Source of the DNA: Stichopus chloronotus
Taxonomy: Eukaryota; Echinodermata; Holothuroidea; Aspidochirotida; Stichopodidae
DNA length: 64,000 nt
NCBI GenBank assembly: GCA_021234535.1
Contig: SFZH01000008.1
Span: 26,180,037-26,244,036, forward strand
Reading direction: 5' to 3'
Part shown: one piece after another, positions 1-10,854 of the stretch
How the letters are laid out: every line of letters starts with the position of its first letter
Numbering within the stretch: the stretch's first letter is position 1
Translations under genes and position numbers: made by a program
Notes under the pieces: generated by a model
The model's database searches: none
Told to the model about the DNA's origin: nothing
The model's input: the letters and a program-made list of their open reading frames with translations, nothing else

Positions 1-337
1 GGTGGGAGGGGGAAGAGCAGGGGGCAGGCAAGTTGATAAGTTACATGCCTGCCAATGTTACCCCAAGCTGCTTTGGGTCATTTAGCAGTTTTTCATGGAT
101 GACTATAGCCCAGTGGATAAAGATATGAAACTGATAGACATACTACTTATTGACTGGAAGTTAATTGGTTCATAGTACTTAAGTTTCAGTCATTTTCCAT
201 TCTTGTAAGAAGTTATCACAATAAAAAATCAAAAAACCTGCCAAAGTTCCCCCGTTTTATCAGTATATGATACGACGTAGTATGGGAAGTCCGGGAAATG
301 TGGAGAAAGCGTACTGGAAGCTATACACGGTGTTCAA

Positions 338-509
338 GTGGTCACCAATACGCGCGCGGAGCGCGGAAAGAATTCGACATGGAGAATTCGATACACAATC
401 CGCAATCCGCGTGTGATGGTTCCGCACTCCGCATTGCGCGTGCCCAATAAACAGGTCATTGGAAAAACAAAAAAAGAATTCTTTCCGCGTTCCGCAATAC
501 GCGTGTCAA
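338..509. repeat. GC-rich foldback element
   Basis: The left arm (about 347-375, ending gcgcggaaagaattc) is the reverse complement of the right arm (about 475-505, starting gaattctttccgcg). Between and within the arms the word ccgcaatacgcgtg recurs in slightly varied form (ccgcaatccgcgtg, ccgcattgcgcgtg). The strongly CG-rich content is unlike the AT-rich surroundings. It resembles a foldback or MITE-type insertion, but I could not identify a clean target duplication. Confidence 0.55.
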
Positions 510-611
510 GTAAACACAGCAATAAACGTTTATGAACTGCAAATGTACAAAAATTCACCTGTAATTGGACAAAAAGTTATTGTCAATGTGCAAGTTTTCT
601 GAAATTAATAC

Positions 612-926
612 ACATTCTTTTTTTAATTTGTTTTTAAACAGAAAATTTCTGTTTTTTAACTGAAGTTGCCAGACATGACATGCAAAAAACGTCTTTGGTA
701 GTAGTACAACAATTTCGTTCTGAAATTACATAAAGTTAATGTAATTTTACAATTATCTTTAACAGTGCATACTGTTTTCTTAAGTTTGTTTGTGTACAGA
801 GAACGTCTGTTGCTGAACTGAAATTGCGAAACATTTCACAAAATATGCCTGTTGTGTGTAAGTACAACAATTCTTCTTTGTAGGGATATAAAATAATTGT
901 AACTTTACAATTATTTTTAACACTGT
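612..926. repeat. Two-copy degenerate tandem repeat, ~157-bp unit
   Basis: Unit one (about 612-767) and unit two (about 768-926) share an ordered series of words: tttgtttt, acaga then gtctgtt or ttctgtt, aactgaa then ttgc, gtacaacaatt, and a final acaattat then tttaaca then tg. The copies are clearly diverged. No coding potential is apparent. Confidence 0.55.
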
Positions 927-2683
927 GGTCACTGCGGTCTGTGAAATAGGATAGGGGAGATTGTCCCCTGGCTCTAAAAAATGAATAGCAAAAATAGGAA
1001 ATCTGCCATCTGTGACACCATTGGGAACGCCACAGTTGGGAATGGAAATACTATTGTCGTATTATGGGGGTTTCATGGGGGTTCCCAGAACACATAACGT
1101 TCCCGTTACAACTTACAGTTGAAGTCACAGTAGAACGGGTGAGAGACGTCAGGACAGAATATTCCAGAGAGAGGAAGTTCGATTTAGCGATCAGAGTTTC
1201 ATTTATTTGATGAATGATTCGACCGGAACACACAAATTAGAGTGATGATTTGAATCGATAACAGAGTTACATGACGATGAGAAGACGACCGAGAAACGGA
1301 GAGATACCATGACACTGGCCTACATATTTACAGAAGAGAACAATGTTGACAGCTCGACGAGAAAATGACAAGTGCGGGCCGCATGGCTGACGCTTGGTCT
1401 CGTGGCTTCCCGGGGTAGATGGTCACGAGGTCTAGGTGACAATGGTAACCAATCATAGAGCAAACGATTGTCTATGACGACATATGCAAATGGTCACTAC
1501 CCGTGATCTACCAATCAGCTAAGTATTACGAAATCCTTCTACGAACAGTGTCTTAGGTTTCTATTTTTAAAGTTTTACCTTGTCTAATCTGTCTGAGGCG
1601 AATAAAGGAAAGGTTTATATGCTATGGTAAACACACGAAGACTGAACTTTGTATGACCCTTTTGAGTACGGAGGCGTCGAATAATCATCTTAATACAACA
1701 CTATTAACAGTCCACTTTTCAGAGTGGTAGACCGATTGTTTTATAATCATCAGGAATTGCGTTTAACTTGTATATTTCTGTGGCAATGATTTGAGGTGCT
1801 CATTTTCTAGAATTCGGTAGTTGGTACTTGGAAAATTATGTTTTCCTTACAAAGAACATCAAAGTTTTTTGCGTGAGTCATAATACATGCATACACTTAC
1901 CACATTACGTACCGAATTTCTCCCCTACACCACGGTAGTGTACGCTCTTTTTGTCACTATTTTTTCCTGCCCCTCTTCCACAAACGTTTCTTAACCTGAC
2001 GCCGTATCTGTGTGACATTGGTCAACTTTTCAAAAATGAGGACAAAAAAAAAAAACAGCTCTTAGAGAGGGTTCCATCCTGATGATTTCATTCCGATTCC
2101 ATCGTTGCGCCGGTTTCAACACACTCGGAAAGTGGAAGGGATCTAGAAGGGTGGTGGTTGGTGGGTAGCACAACACTGATTTACCAAACATTCCACCTGG
2201 AACGCTCTGGTCGTTAAAAATTATACAACATCACTTTTCAACATTAGCAGAAAACTTAGCAGTTTTTGTGCTCTGGCAAAATAATGTGCATCACAAAATC
2301 GTGTCCATACAACCGCATCTGTCTACCAGTATTTCCATTACACTGTGAGCTGACTTACATTATCATTCTAAATTACATAGCGCGTGTCCATGTGTTCGCT
2401 CCGAGCTTTAGACTTCTTAAAAAGTTGATAAGTGAAAGGGTTGAACACAAGTTAATAGGTGGATTCTGCAATCCAAATTATCACCATGTTCACAAGGACG
2501 ATGTCTTACTCATTAATTGAGAAATTTGCAGACACGCTATTTCAAGTGGCAGCTTGAATCCTTCACGACCATGTGGGGGGGGGGGGGGGTGTAAAGCCTA
2601 AAATTCCGGTCATCAAGTCCATCATGTCACCATACAGACCAGCTAAACCAATCCCCTCCATTAACGTGACATCGATGATGTCA

Positions 2684-5600
2684 CGTTAAATGGCGGTCCC
2701 GGGAGGTCCTGTTTGTCAGGATTTGTATTCAAAAGCTTTCACAGATTCCACATATAGGGTAAAATCCTACACGAGCTACTGGGCTGGTTTATTTTCCTAA
2801 GTAGGTGTCTAAATTGTCCACTTTTCAGAGGACCGACATGATCTATTTCGCATCGGAATTTGTAGCATCGACATTAAGTGGATTTAATCTTGTATCAACT
2901 CGATTTATATAGCTATCATTAAATCCAGCTAACTTGAAAGGAAACTTGAAAGGAATCGATGAAATCATTAAATGCAGTTACCTTCAGCAAATCATTTTTT
3001 TACAGTTAGTAAATGTCTGCAGATGGCAAGAACCGTTCAATTCTAGCATTCAAAAAGGCAGACGGTGTAGCAGCACTAGTTCATATGACATCTCACGCAC
3101 CGTTATTTTTCGCAATTATTTTATGAATCAAAAGGCGAAAAAAAAAATATAAAACAACTAGATAGGGTCCGTTATTGTTAAACCTCTAAATAGTCAAGCC
3201 TGTAGTGTATTGGCGAGAAAAAGCAGCAATGCACCCTGAAACCTTTTATATATTTTTCTTATGTGTAGATTAACTGAGAGGAGACACGGAACACACTTTT
3301 GGGTAAAACTTAGATATCGTTCTCTAGTTTAGAAGGCAGCAGTAATATACCTAGCCGATATGGAAAAGAAGTTTGTCTGTAAGAGAAATACATAAATCAT
3401 ATCTTCTTTCCGCTGAATTATTGAATATCACACCCTTCCTGCTTTGTCATTTGGCAACACTTGATATTACTAAAAGAAGATACCGACAAAGGAAACAAGG
3501 CCCGTAACTGCATGTCAACGGGGTATAAGGAATGACTGAAGTTCATCTTTGCTCACCTAGTTTAAGAAAGTTATCCGCCATAATTATCCTACAAGTACTT
3601 ACTACAATCAAATGTAATTGGCTCGTCCTTGTATAATGTCGTGTGTGTAGCACACATTGATTTCCAATTGGTCAATTCAATGATATAGCATGCAACGTTA
3701 ACGTTGGATATTTAATGTTAGAATTTAATCTATGTAATACTAGCATTAAATAATTAATGTCAGCATTAAATCAACTATTATCAAGACTAAGGTATGAGCC
3801 TCTAATCACAAAATCAGTTTAATATCAACATCAAATCAATTCAATCCGAAATTATATGGTCAACTATAGACATACGTGGTAACGTATAATCTCGTTTGTG
3901 AGTTCTTCGATCAAATAAATACTGGTGTGTGTTCATCACCACGTAGCTCTATGTTATTTTACGTATTTGAGATTCTCGTTGATTGAAATGTCCAGTTTCT
4001 TCGTTCCAAGTTTAATGCCAGTTTCTTTTTGATGAAAACAACTACGTATACCATTATATTAGCCTATGAGAAAGATGCCAAATAGTTGTACGAAAAAATT
4101 GTTTTAAATTTCCTCTAAGTGTAAGAAAATGTCTGTTTCGATTGCGTTGGCATTTACGTAAAATATAAAAGAGCATTTCTATTAACTATGTACGGGTGTT
4201 TGTACCCAACAATTGCTACTGCGGAAGTTGAGTGTTCCATTCTGTCGTCATGCATATGAAACAAGTACGCGAAATAAATAATGTGTCAATTATTCTCTTG
4301 ATTTTGTTATATGAAATAATATGAAGTAAATGTAAACGGAAAGAGGAACATTCATATCACAGAATAGAGAAAAATAGAAACAAAAACAACATGAGGATGT
4401 ATCAGCTAGTAAAATATCACTAAAATGTTTAACTAATGAGTGAAAGCAATTATATGGTGTCCAACAATAAAATAAAAAGATGAATGGACAAGTGAAGTTG
4501 TGATGACTTCTTTCAAGAAATTTAGTGAACTTGATTGACTAACCATTGTTATAATAACACAATGAATATTTGTATACAATTTTAACACCTTTCAGATGCA
4601 TGTTGTTTGTCACGATTTGACGTTTTATACACGTTGTTGAAGCAGTATTTGTTTTTTTTTAATTACCTTTTTTCAAAGTCTTTCATTATAACTGTCAATT
4701 CGATCAGCAGGTTCTACGTTTTGTATGAAGCAAGACTAAATAATATAGATATACATAAGAGCAAATATCATTCATATACATTGCCTACAAAGTTATAGAG
4801 CGGTGCTTTGTCTGTTGCCACTTTCACGTAAGATTACTTCTACCGACGATATTAAGTACTCTCAACTATTTGGTTTAGTGTCACAAACAACTTACGAAAG
4901 TGGAAGAAGTGACAATAATGACCCGTTAAAGTGTTGTGAGTATATCCATGACCCTCAACGTTAACAATTGGTTTTAGATCATCTACAAGTATTTGAGAAC
5001 TTGAAATTGCCGAGGTACATAACTCTTTCGATTTGAGCTGAATCACATTCTGGTCGATTTGAAGACACGAGAGCGAAGAGTGCTGTCTTTGTTGATGTTA
5101 CATCTACACACGGATAGACTCACAACAGCTGCCGTATTTGATCAATGTATATTATTGAATACCAAATATATCGAAAACTTTTACATCCATTGGCATTTGA
5201 AGTGAATCAGCTCACGTCTTCATTTGCCTATAACAAATGTTTAACTTGATAATAATTTCCATGTCATGTCAATTTGTTGATTCACTGAGGGATAATATTA
5301 GGGACGCATTAATGGTTAATTTTTTTTTTGTCCATTACAACTCACATACTCATTACAATTCACATACTCAATACAATTCACATATTACGTTATTTCACAT
5401 GTGACGTTAGTGGCGTAGTCCTATCGACTGACACACTTCCCCATAGACCAGGACCGTTTGCTGATGGACCAAAGGATCTTCAGAGAAGAAAACAGACATG
5501 TGGTTAACATAAAACTGATAACATCGGGGGGGGGGGGTACATTAATTGCAATGACAACGTTGAGGATCTTATGAAATGTGATAAGTGATAAGCTGGACAG

Positions 5601-7949
5601 GCTGGATCACTAACAGTGCGACTGGATCATGTAAGAGTACACAAGAAAACATTATGCATATAACTCAGAAAGTTTAATCATAATCATTCCAATGCCCATT
5701 GCATGATCTTCAGGGCCCGAGCGGGTTGCCATTGCCATAAGGCCATTGCGGGTTCGTACTTTTAAGCTAGGATCAGGGCTGCAGCTTACGTGATAACGGG
5801 GCTCTAGAATTAAAAAAAAATACATTTAAACATACAGTGGGGCAGATAAAAGTTTCTGTGGGGGGGGGGGGCAAAAAGGGGCATTTAGGGGCGCTAGGGG
5901 GCGCTGTATAATTGATATCAAGTATCCTCAACACTAAGCCGATGAGTGTGTGTATAAGTGATTTGCCATAATCGATCAATCCCCCCCCCCCCCCTCGAAC
6001 GTGCAAGAAAATTGTTGACTTCACCAACTGCCAAGATGACCGGAAACGGCACTTCTTGGGTGTTCTAATTTGCATGATGCGCGTAGTCTTGAAACAGGGA
6101 TCCCGCCTCTGCAATTTCTTCAGCTAGGAGAACAAGTGAATGTGTGAAAAATGGTGATACATATCGGATGGGTTCAGGCGATACAAGAATGATAGTGGAT
6201 TAAAAGTGCATCCTTTTTGTTTATTCCTTGGAGCACTTGTCAAATATTGAGAAACGCGGGGGTATATGCCCTCTTTTGAACACCCAACCTTAACGGGCTC
6301 GCTAACATGCATCAACCACATTCACTAACCTAGTGAAAAATATGCTCTTGTGTTAAAATTGGCCTACACAGGGATAAGCGTCCTTGACAGATTAGGTTTA
6401 GCATTGTTAGGCGTAAAGTGCTGACAATAACAGCTGTTTGAGCATTTAATCACTGTTGTACTTAGATCACGATTTAATTATTGCAAATATATGGCCAGCT
6501 AAAGTAACTGTACTATGTAAAAGGTAAAAGCGCGTTACAAAAGAAAAGTCCGGTGAATAGAAAAATAGCTGACAAGGTGATTCACCAGTGAAACATGTAC
6601 TTTCAACTTAAAGTGTAAGAAACTTACATTGTTTACTTGATAAAGGAATGGACAGTACGCCTAAATGACTATTTAGTATTCCTTAGATATAGAAAAGTGA
6701 GAGCTCCACCGTTTAAGTATTACTCTTTGCCAGATTAAGTACGAGCAAATTTGTTCGGATGATACTAAAATTGTTTATTTCAAACAGAAGCTTACGTTCA
6801 ATGCCCATAACTCTGAGATTGCATCTTCACTCTCTCTTTACCCATGTACTTCTTAGTTCATTTTAGATTCAGTTTCGAAGACATGCATCCTGCTCTGCAA
6901 TCACCATAACAAATAAATGAACTAACATGGCGATTTCTACGTTTAAAAGAAAAACAATACTCAAAAGAATGGTCCATTGTCAAATGGTAAATTGTTTAAG
7001 CGCTGACTAACCAATTAAAAAAATGATAAACACTTCCAACTGTCTTCAGCTGATAAGCCTATGAAGAGAATAAGCAATTTTTAACTAAAAAGAAATGACA
7101 GCTTTGCACGAAACCCGGCACGAAATCGCGGAACCGGTAGGATGTGCTACTTCTGCTACAATTTTTATCAGGTACCGATGACCGTCAATACCGAAACCTT
7201 TCAAGTTGCGGTGTATATTCCTATTTCGCTCCTTCAAATGAATACATTACAAAACATCTATCACATTACATTATGGAATTTCTGTCCACTGAGAGGTTTC
7301 ATGATGTTCCCAGTCGAGTGGAAAAGTTTTTTTTCAAGTATCTCAGGAGTGAACATATTATATGAGTCTTTTAAAATAGGATGATATGGGAAACTTTAAT
7401 TTCTAATGAAACAGTTTTGTTTTATAATTTTTTTTTCATAGAGTGTGGAATGATTTAATCTTATTGTTGCAACAATCTGATATGTGATCTTTGAAAGTTT
7501 TACATGATATATAATAGCACGCGATTCTCACAGTCGGTTTCGACACGCGGACATAAGTCGCATCCACAATCTACTCCACTTCCGTGTATGCTAGTTCACT
7601 TACTTCACAATGAAGTATGCAACAAGAGACGTGAACAGATGTATGATGTTATCTCAAATGGTAAAATTTCACTGTTAAAACAAAAGTATAACGTTTATTA
7701 TCTTTTACACCTACTTATGCACAACAAAATCGCACGTTATCATTTAATGTAGGAAGGGTATATGCCCATAACCTGATCTCGAATACGGAAGTGGACATTT
7801 AGTTTTGAAAGGATGTTGGTCTTGTTTTCACTACATTTTGACAATGCACGTCACTCGCATTGTAATGTCACTCAAGGAATATTCTTTCCCTTTCATACCC
7901 ACTTGATGTAGCGTGTGTCAGAAATTGTCACCACTTACAAATTTAAATT
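2684..7949. other. Duplicated 5' spacer of block A
   Basis: This intergenic DNA is shared with 21658-25849. It starts with a SINE tail remnant and contains long G or C homopolymers (5526-5535, 5860-5870, 5983-5994). Short open frames at 7142-7384 and 7504-7752 have counterparts in the other block, but they look like shared spacer and not genes: frame and length are not preserved and there is no recognisable domain. Confidence 0.5.
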
Positions 7950-8009
7950 TAAAGCCGGAATAGGGAGATTTCACAGTCTACGCAGAAAATGTGAGTAGCT
8001 GTAATTCAG
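7950..8009 (+). promoter_or_regulatory. Putative noncoding first exon and promoter region for A'/A
   Basis: The segment ending gtagctgtaattcag before the donor-like gtatgc (donor G at 8010) is almost identical to 25850-25909 upstream of gene B. A diverged version precedes gene E (ending taactgag, donor gtatgt at 34709). Conservation around a GT donor, with no coding frame and with acceptor sites just before each receptor ATG, supports a shared 5' UTR exon. The 5' edge and transcription start are guesses. Confidence 0.5.
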
Positions 8010-8635
8010 GTATGCTATTACTTAAATTGTGTCTATATTATGTTTCACATCATTGATGCAGGAACAATTTATAAGTCGCCATTTCCGTAAACATGTTTTC
8101 GTTGTACTTTTTGAAACAAAGGTAAATCATCAATAAAAATATTAATATGAATCTTGGGTGGAGGAGCTCGTTGTGCTCTTTGTCTAGAGTGTGTGACGAC
8201 AACATCAGCTTATCGTCAGGATTCAAATAGATGTATTTAATATCTCAATTATCCGCAAATGGTGACAGGCAGCCATATTGCAAATGTCAAATTATGGGTC
8301 TTCCACAACTTGACAATTGACTTAAAACATGTAGTGAACGACTAAAACTTCTGATCCTCACAGAGTTGATAATGTTACTTCCTCCTTTCTCTTGATCTCT
8401 GCGGATTTTTTCCTAATGGAGTCAAATTTGTCAGTAGAGAAATTACCAGAGCTACAGAGAGCTTTATTACAACAGGAGGACCGTTCAGCATTCAGAGAAT
8501 ACTACTGAAGTACATTTAACTGTTTTGCATTTGAATACGAAACATTTATTTTCAAGTGAGTAATATTTTGTATTTAAACAGTATGGCTAAGATTATCTCT
8601 CGCTGTTTACATTTTCATAAATTCTTTGAAAATGC

Positions 8636-9311
8636 TTTTGGAGATGACTTTACCATCAAAATATTTGAAGTTAAAATTTCTTTACAGTCCTATAGGTTAT
8701 CCTCTCGTCACTTCCAACTACAAGACTCGATATATTTGTGATGACAAATCACATGGGCCTTTTCAGTTTAATTGTACAACAGAAATAGGGGATCCACCTG
8801 TTAATTAATATTTTTATATTGAGAAGGAAGAAAGCAATATATCAGCCGATGATTATTACATCATACGAAGAGATAGCTTCATGTATTTATCTTTTGTTAC
8901 TATCTTAATTCTTCATTCAGTGCTGCTAGACTGGTGTGCAGTCTTACTCAGCAGTTACCAGCACCGTACGAGAACTATCAAAACTCTCGATATTCTGAGA
9001 TTTCAGCTCCGGCCTCACCTCCGGCCTCTCTTCATATTCATCCATCTCAGTTTATAATTATTGAGAAAGGTGAATTCATTGCTGTTACATGTACCAGCGA
9101 TGTGAGTGGATTCGCATTGGAATGGATTGACATTCCACATGATGCTACACAATATCATATCAGTTATGTCAATGATTCGATAAAATTGATTATTCACGAT
9201 GATACATCAATTGCCCATGAATCAATAACTGCACATTGCAGAGATTCATGTGGAGGAAGATTAGAGTCAAAAGAAGTGGTCATAGCTTTAGACAAAGATA
9301 TTCTAGTTTAG
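8636..9311 (+). pseudogene. Ig-receptor A' (truncated, broken)
   Basis: This is a remnant of the local Ig-receptor family. It begins abruptly at the end of domain 1 (GDDFT) directly after sequence matching the leader region of gene B, so signal peptide and most of domain 1 are deleted; the join also loses the domain-1 F-strand cysteine codon. Domain 2 follows (YICDDK, then FQFNCTTE), is interrupted by a TAA near 8806 and shifts frame near 8905. Domain 3 (about 8934-9311: VTCTSDVSGFALEW and AHCRDSCGG) is open but ends at KDILV and a stop, with no membrane helix or tail. An acceptor-like site (aaacag) ends at 8581. It sits between the shared noncoding exon and gene A, so it is either inside A's 5' intron or a former alternative second exon. 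Confidence 0.85.
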
Positions 9312-9456
9312 TCGTTCAGATTGATTTTCTAAGTTGAATCAGAAACAGTTACGTGTACGTTGCTTTCAGAAAAGCCTATTTTTCATTTCCACAGTAAAGC
9401 AATGTTTTTATTCGTTTTCTAATTTTAATATTTTCTTACCCTCTTGTTTTTGGCAG

Positions 9457-9519
9457 AGACTGATTATATGACTGTCGTCATGACCTCTGTGGAAAATAAT
9501 TCTACAACACACTGATGAT
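9457..9519 (+). promoter_or_regulatory. 5' UTR part of gene A exon 2, with acceptor
   Basis: A pyrimidine-rich stretch ending tttttggcag (9456) precedes 63 nt of leader before the ATG. The same arrangement (ttcttggcag then a gatatgaagattctgagcac leader) precedes gene E at 36371-36443, supporting a spliced 5' UTR. Confidence 0.55.
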
Positions 9520-10854
9520 ATGAAGATTCTGAGCACACGAGAATTCTTGAAAAAGATTCTTGTAATTGAATTTATTGCCATTACTTGTTTGACTAACATT
9601 TCTAATGGCAAAATGAGATCATTTGAATTTGTAGATGATATTAAAAACATTCCGGAATATGAAATCCTTGAGGGAGATACAATTCATCTTATCTGCCGTA
9701 GGGAACTTACGAATGATAGTGAAAAAGTTACTATACTGGGTGAAAGTAATTATTACGTGAAAGATGAAGAGCTGATTCAATCCATGCAAGGTAACATTAC
9801 CTTCACTATAAACGAGACATTGGTTATTTTAACCATTTACAATATTAAACGAAATAACGTAAAGGAGTTTATCTGTTTACAAATAGGCCTATTAACAAAA
9901 TATTTAAATGTAAGGCTTCTCTACAGTCCTAAAGGTTATCCTATTGTTATCTCTGACTATACTCCTCAACATATCTGTGATGATGAATCACGTGGACCAT
10001 TCCAGTTTAACTGCACGACAGAAGTCGGACATCCACCTGTTAATATATCTCTGTACATTGAGAAGGAAGGAAAGAATCTAACAGTTAATAGTGTCGACTA
10101 TGATATTACGTTGACAGATGGCTTCATGTCTCTATCTTTTGTTACATATCTGAATTCTTCATTTAAGGATGCTCGACTGGTGTGCAGCATTAATCAGCAG
10201 TTACCGGCACCCTACGAAAACTATGAAAAGTCTGAATTTATTGACTTTTCACCGCGCGCCTCTCTTCATATTCATCCACCTAACTACACAATTACTATGG
10301 AACGAAAAGTCATTACTGTAAAATGCGTCAGCAATGTGAGTGGATTCCTACTGGAATGGCGTAACATCCCGTTGGAGGATACACAGTATGATATCAGCAG
10401 GGGAAATGGTTCTATAACGCTGATAATTTTCGATTATGGATCACTTGTCGATGGATCAATAATTGTTCAGTGTAAAGGTTCCTGTGGAGAGAGAGTAATT
10501 TCAAAAGAAGTTACCATCAGCCTAAATAATGAAATTCTTGAAGAGAAGGAGGGGAATGACGTGAAGATGAAATTCAATGTAATGTTGTGGATTCTTTGTT
10601 CTTTATTCACCATGGCAATCATCATATCAGTTCCTGTTTTTGTGGTACTTTTATATAAATGTCAAAGAGGACGTCATAGACTATCAAACCTCTCATCTAC
10701 CTCGTCTTACGTGTACACTCGTTCGATTGCTATAAAAGGAAGTTCAAGACAAGAGACATCAGAATATTATGAAACAGATGATGATTCTAAAGTAAAGTAT
10801 GATCAGGACTTATATCTTGTTCCAGACCAACATTTCACAGAGAATGTTTACTAA
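9520..10854 (+). CDS. Ig-superfamily receptor A, 3 Ig domains, single-pass
   Basis: The 444-residue predicted type I membrane protein is encoded in one exon. Seen in sequence: signal peptide (about 1-30, ending NISNG); Ig domain 1 (Cys59-Cys119); Ig domain 2 (Cys165-Cys222, with an extra Cys153); Ig domain 3 (Cys269 followed by Trp280, paired Cys318, extra Cys322); many N-glycosylation sequons; membrane helix about 353-379; basic stop-transfer QRGRHR; tail of ~63 residues with tyrosines 397, 399, 416, 417, 427, 432 and 444. YLVP at 432-435 matches the general YxxP form bound by some SH2 domains when phosphorylated. The chosen ATG aligns with those of E and B. The closest relatives are its neighbours. 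Ligand and orthology are unknown; a cell-surface recognition role is inferred from architecture. A possible AATAAA lies at 11390-11395. Confidence 0.9.
   Translation: MKILSTREFLKKILVIEFIAITCLTNISNGKMRSFEFVDDIKNIPEYEILEGDTIHLICRRELTNDSEKVTILGESNYYVKDEELIQSMQGNITFTINETLVILTIYNIKRNNVKEFICLQIGLLTKYLNVRLLYSPKGYPIVISDYTPQHICDDESRGPFQFNCTTEVGHPPVNISLYIEKEGKNLTVNSVDYDITLTDGFMSLSFVTYLNSSFKDARLVCSINQQLPAPYENYEKSEFIDFSPRASLHIHPPNYTITMERKVITVKCVSNVSGFLLEWRNIPLEDTQYDISRGNGSITLIIFDYGSLVDGSIIVQCKGSCGERVISKEVTISLNNEILEEKEGNDVKMKFNVMLWILCSLFTMAIIISVPVFVVLLYKCQRGRHRLSNLSSTSSYVYTRSIAIKGSSRQETSEYYETDDDSKVKYDQDLYLVPDQHFTENVY

Larger units (their letters stand above)
1..2683. other. Left flank, no gene recognised
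   Basis: I see no convincing gene here; the short open frames lack domain signatures. It contains a GC-rich inverted repeat (338-509), two degenerate tandem copies of a ~157-bp unit (about 612-926) and a G homopolymer near 2575-2590. The rest is unremarkable AT-rich spacer. Confidence 0.5.

Noticed and set aside
7142..7752. Short open frames with counterparts in block B (24931-25434)
   Set aside because: They are similar because the whole spacer is duplicated. Reading frames end differently, two frames are equally open, and there is no domain or splice support.
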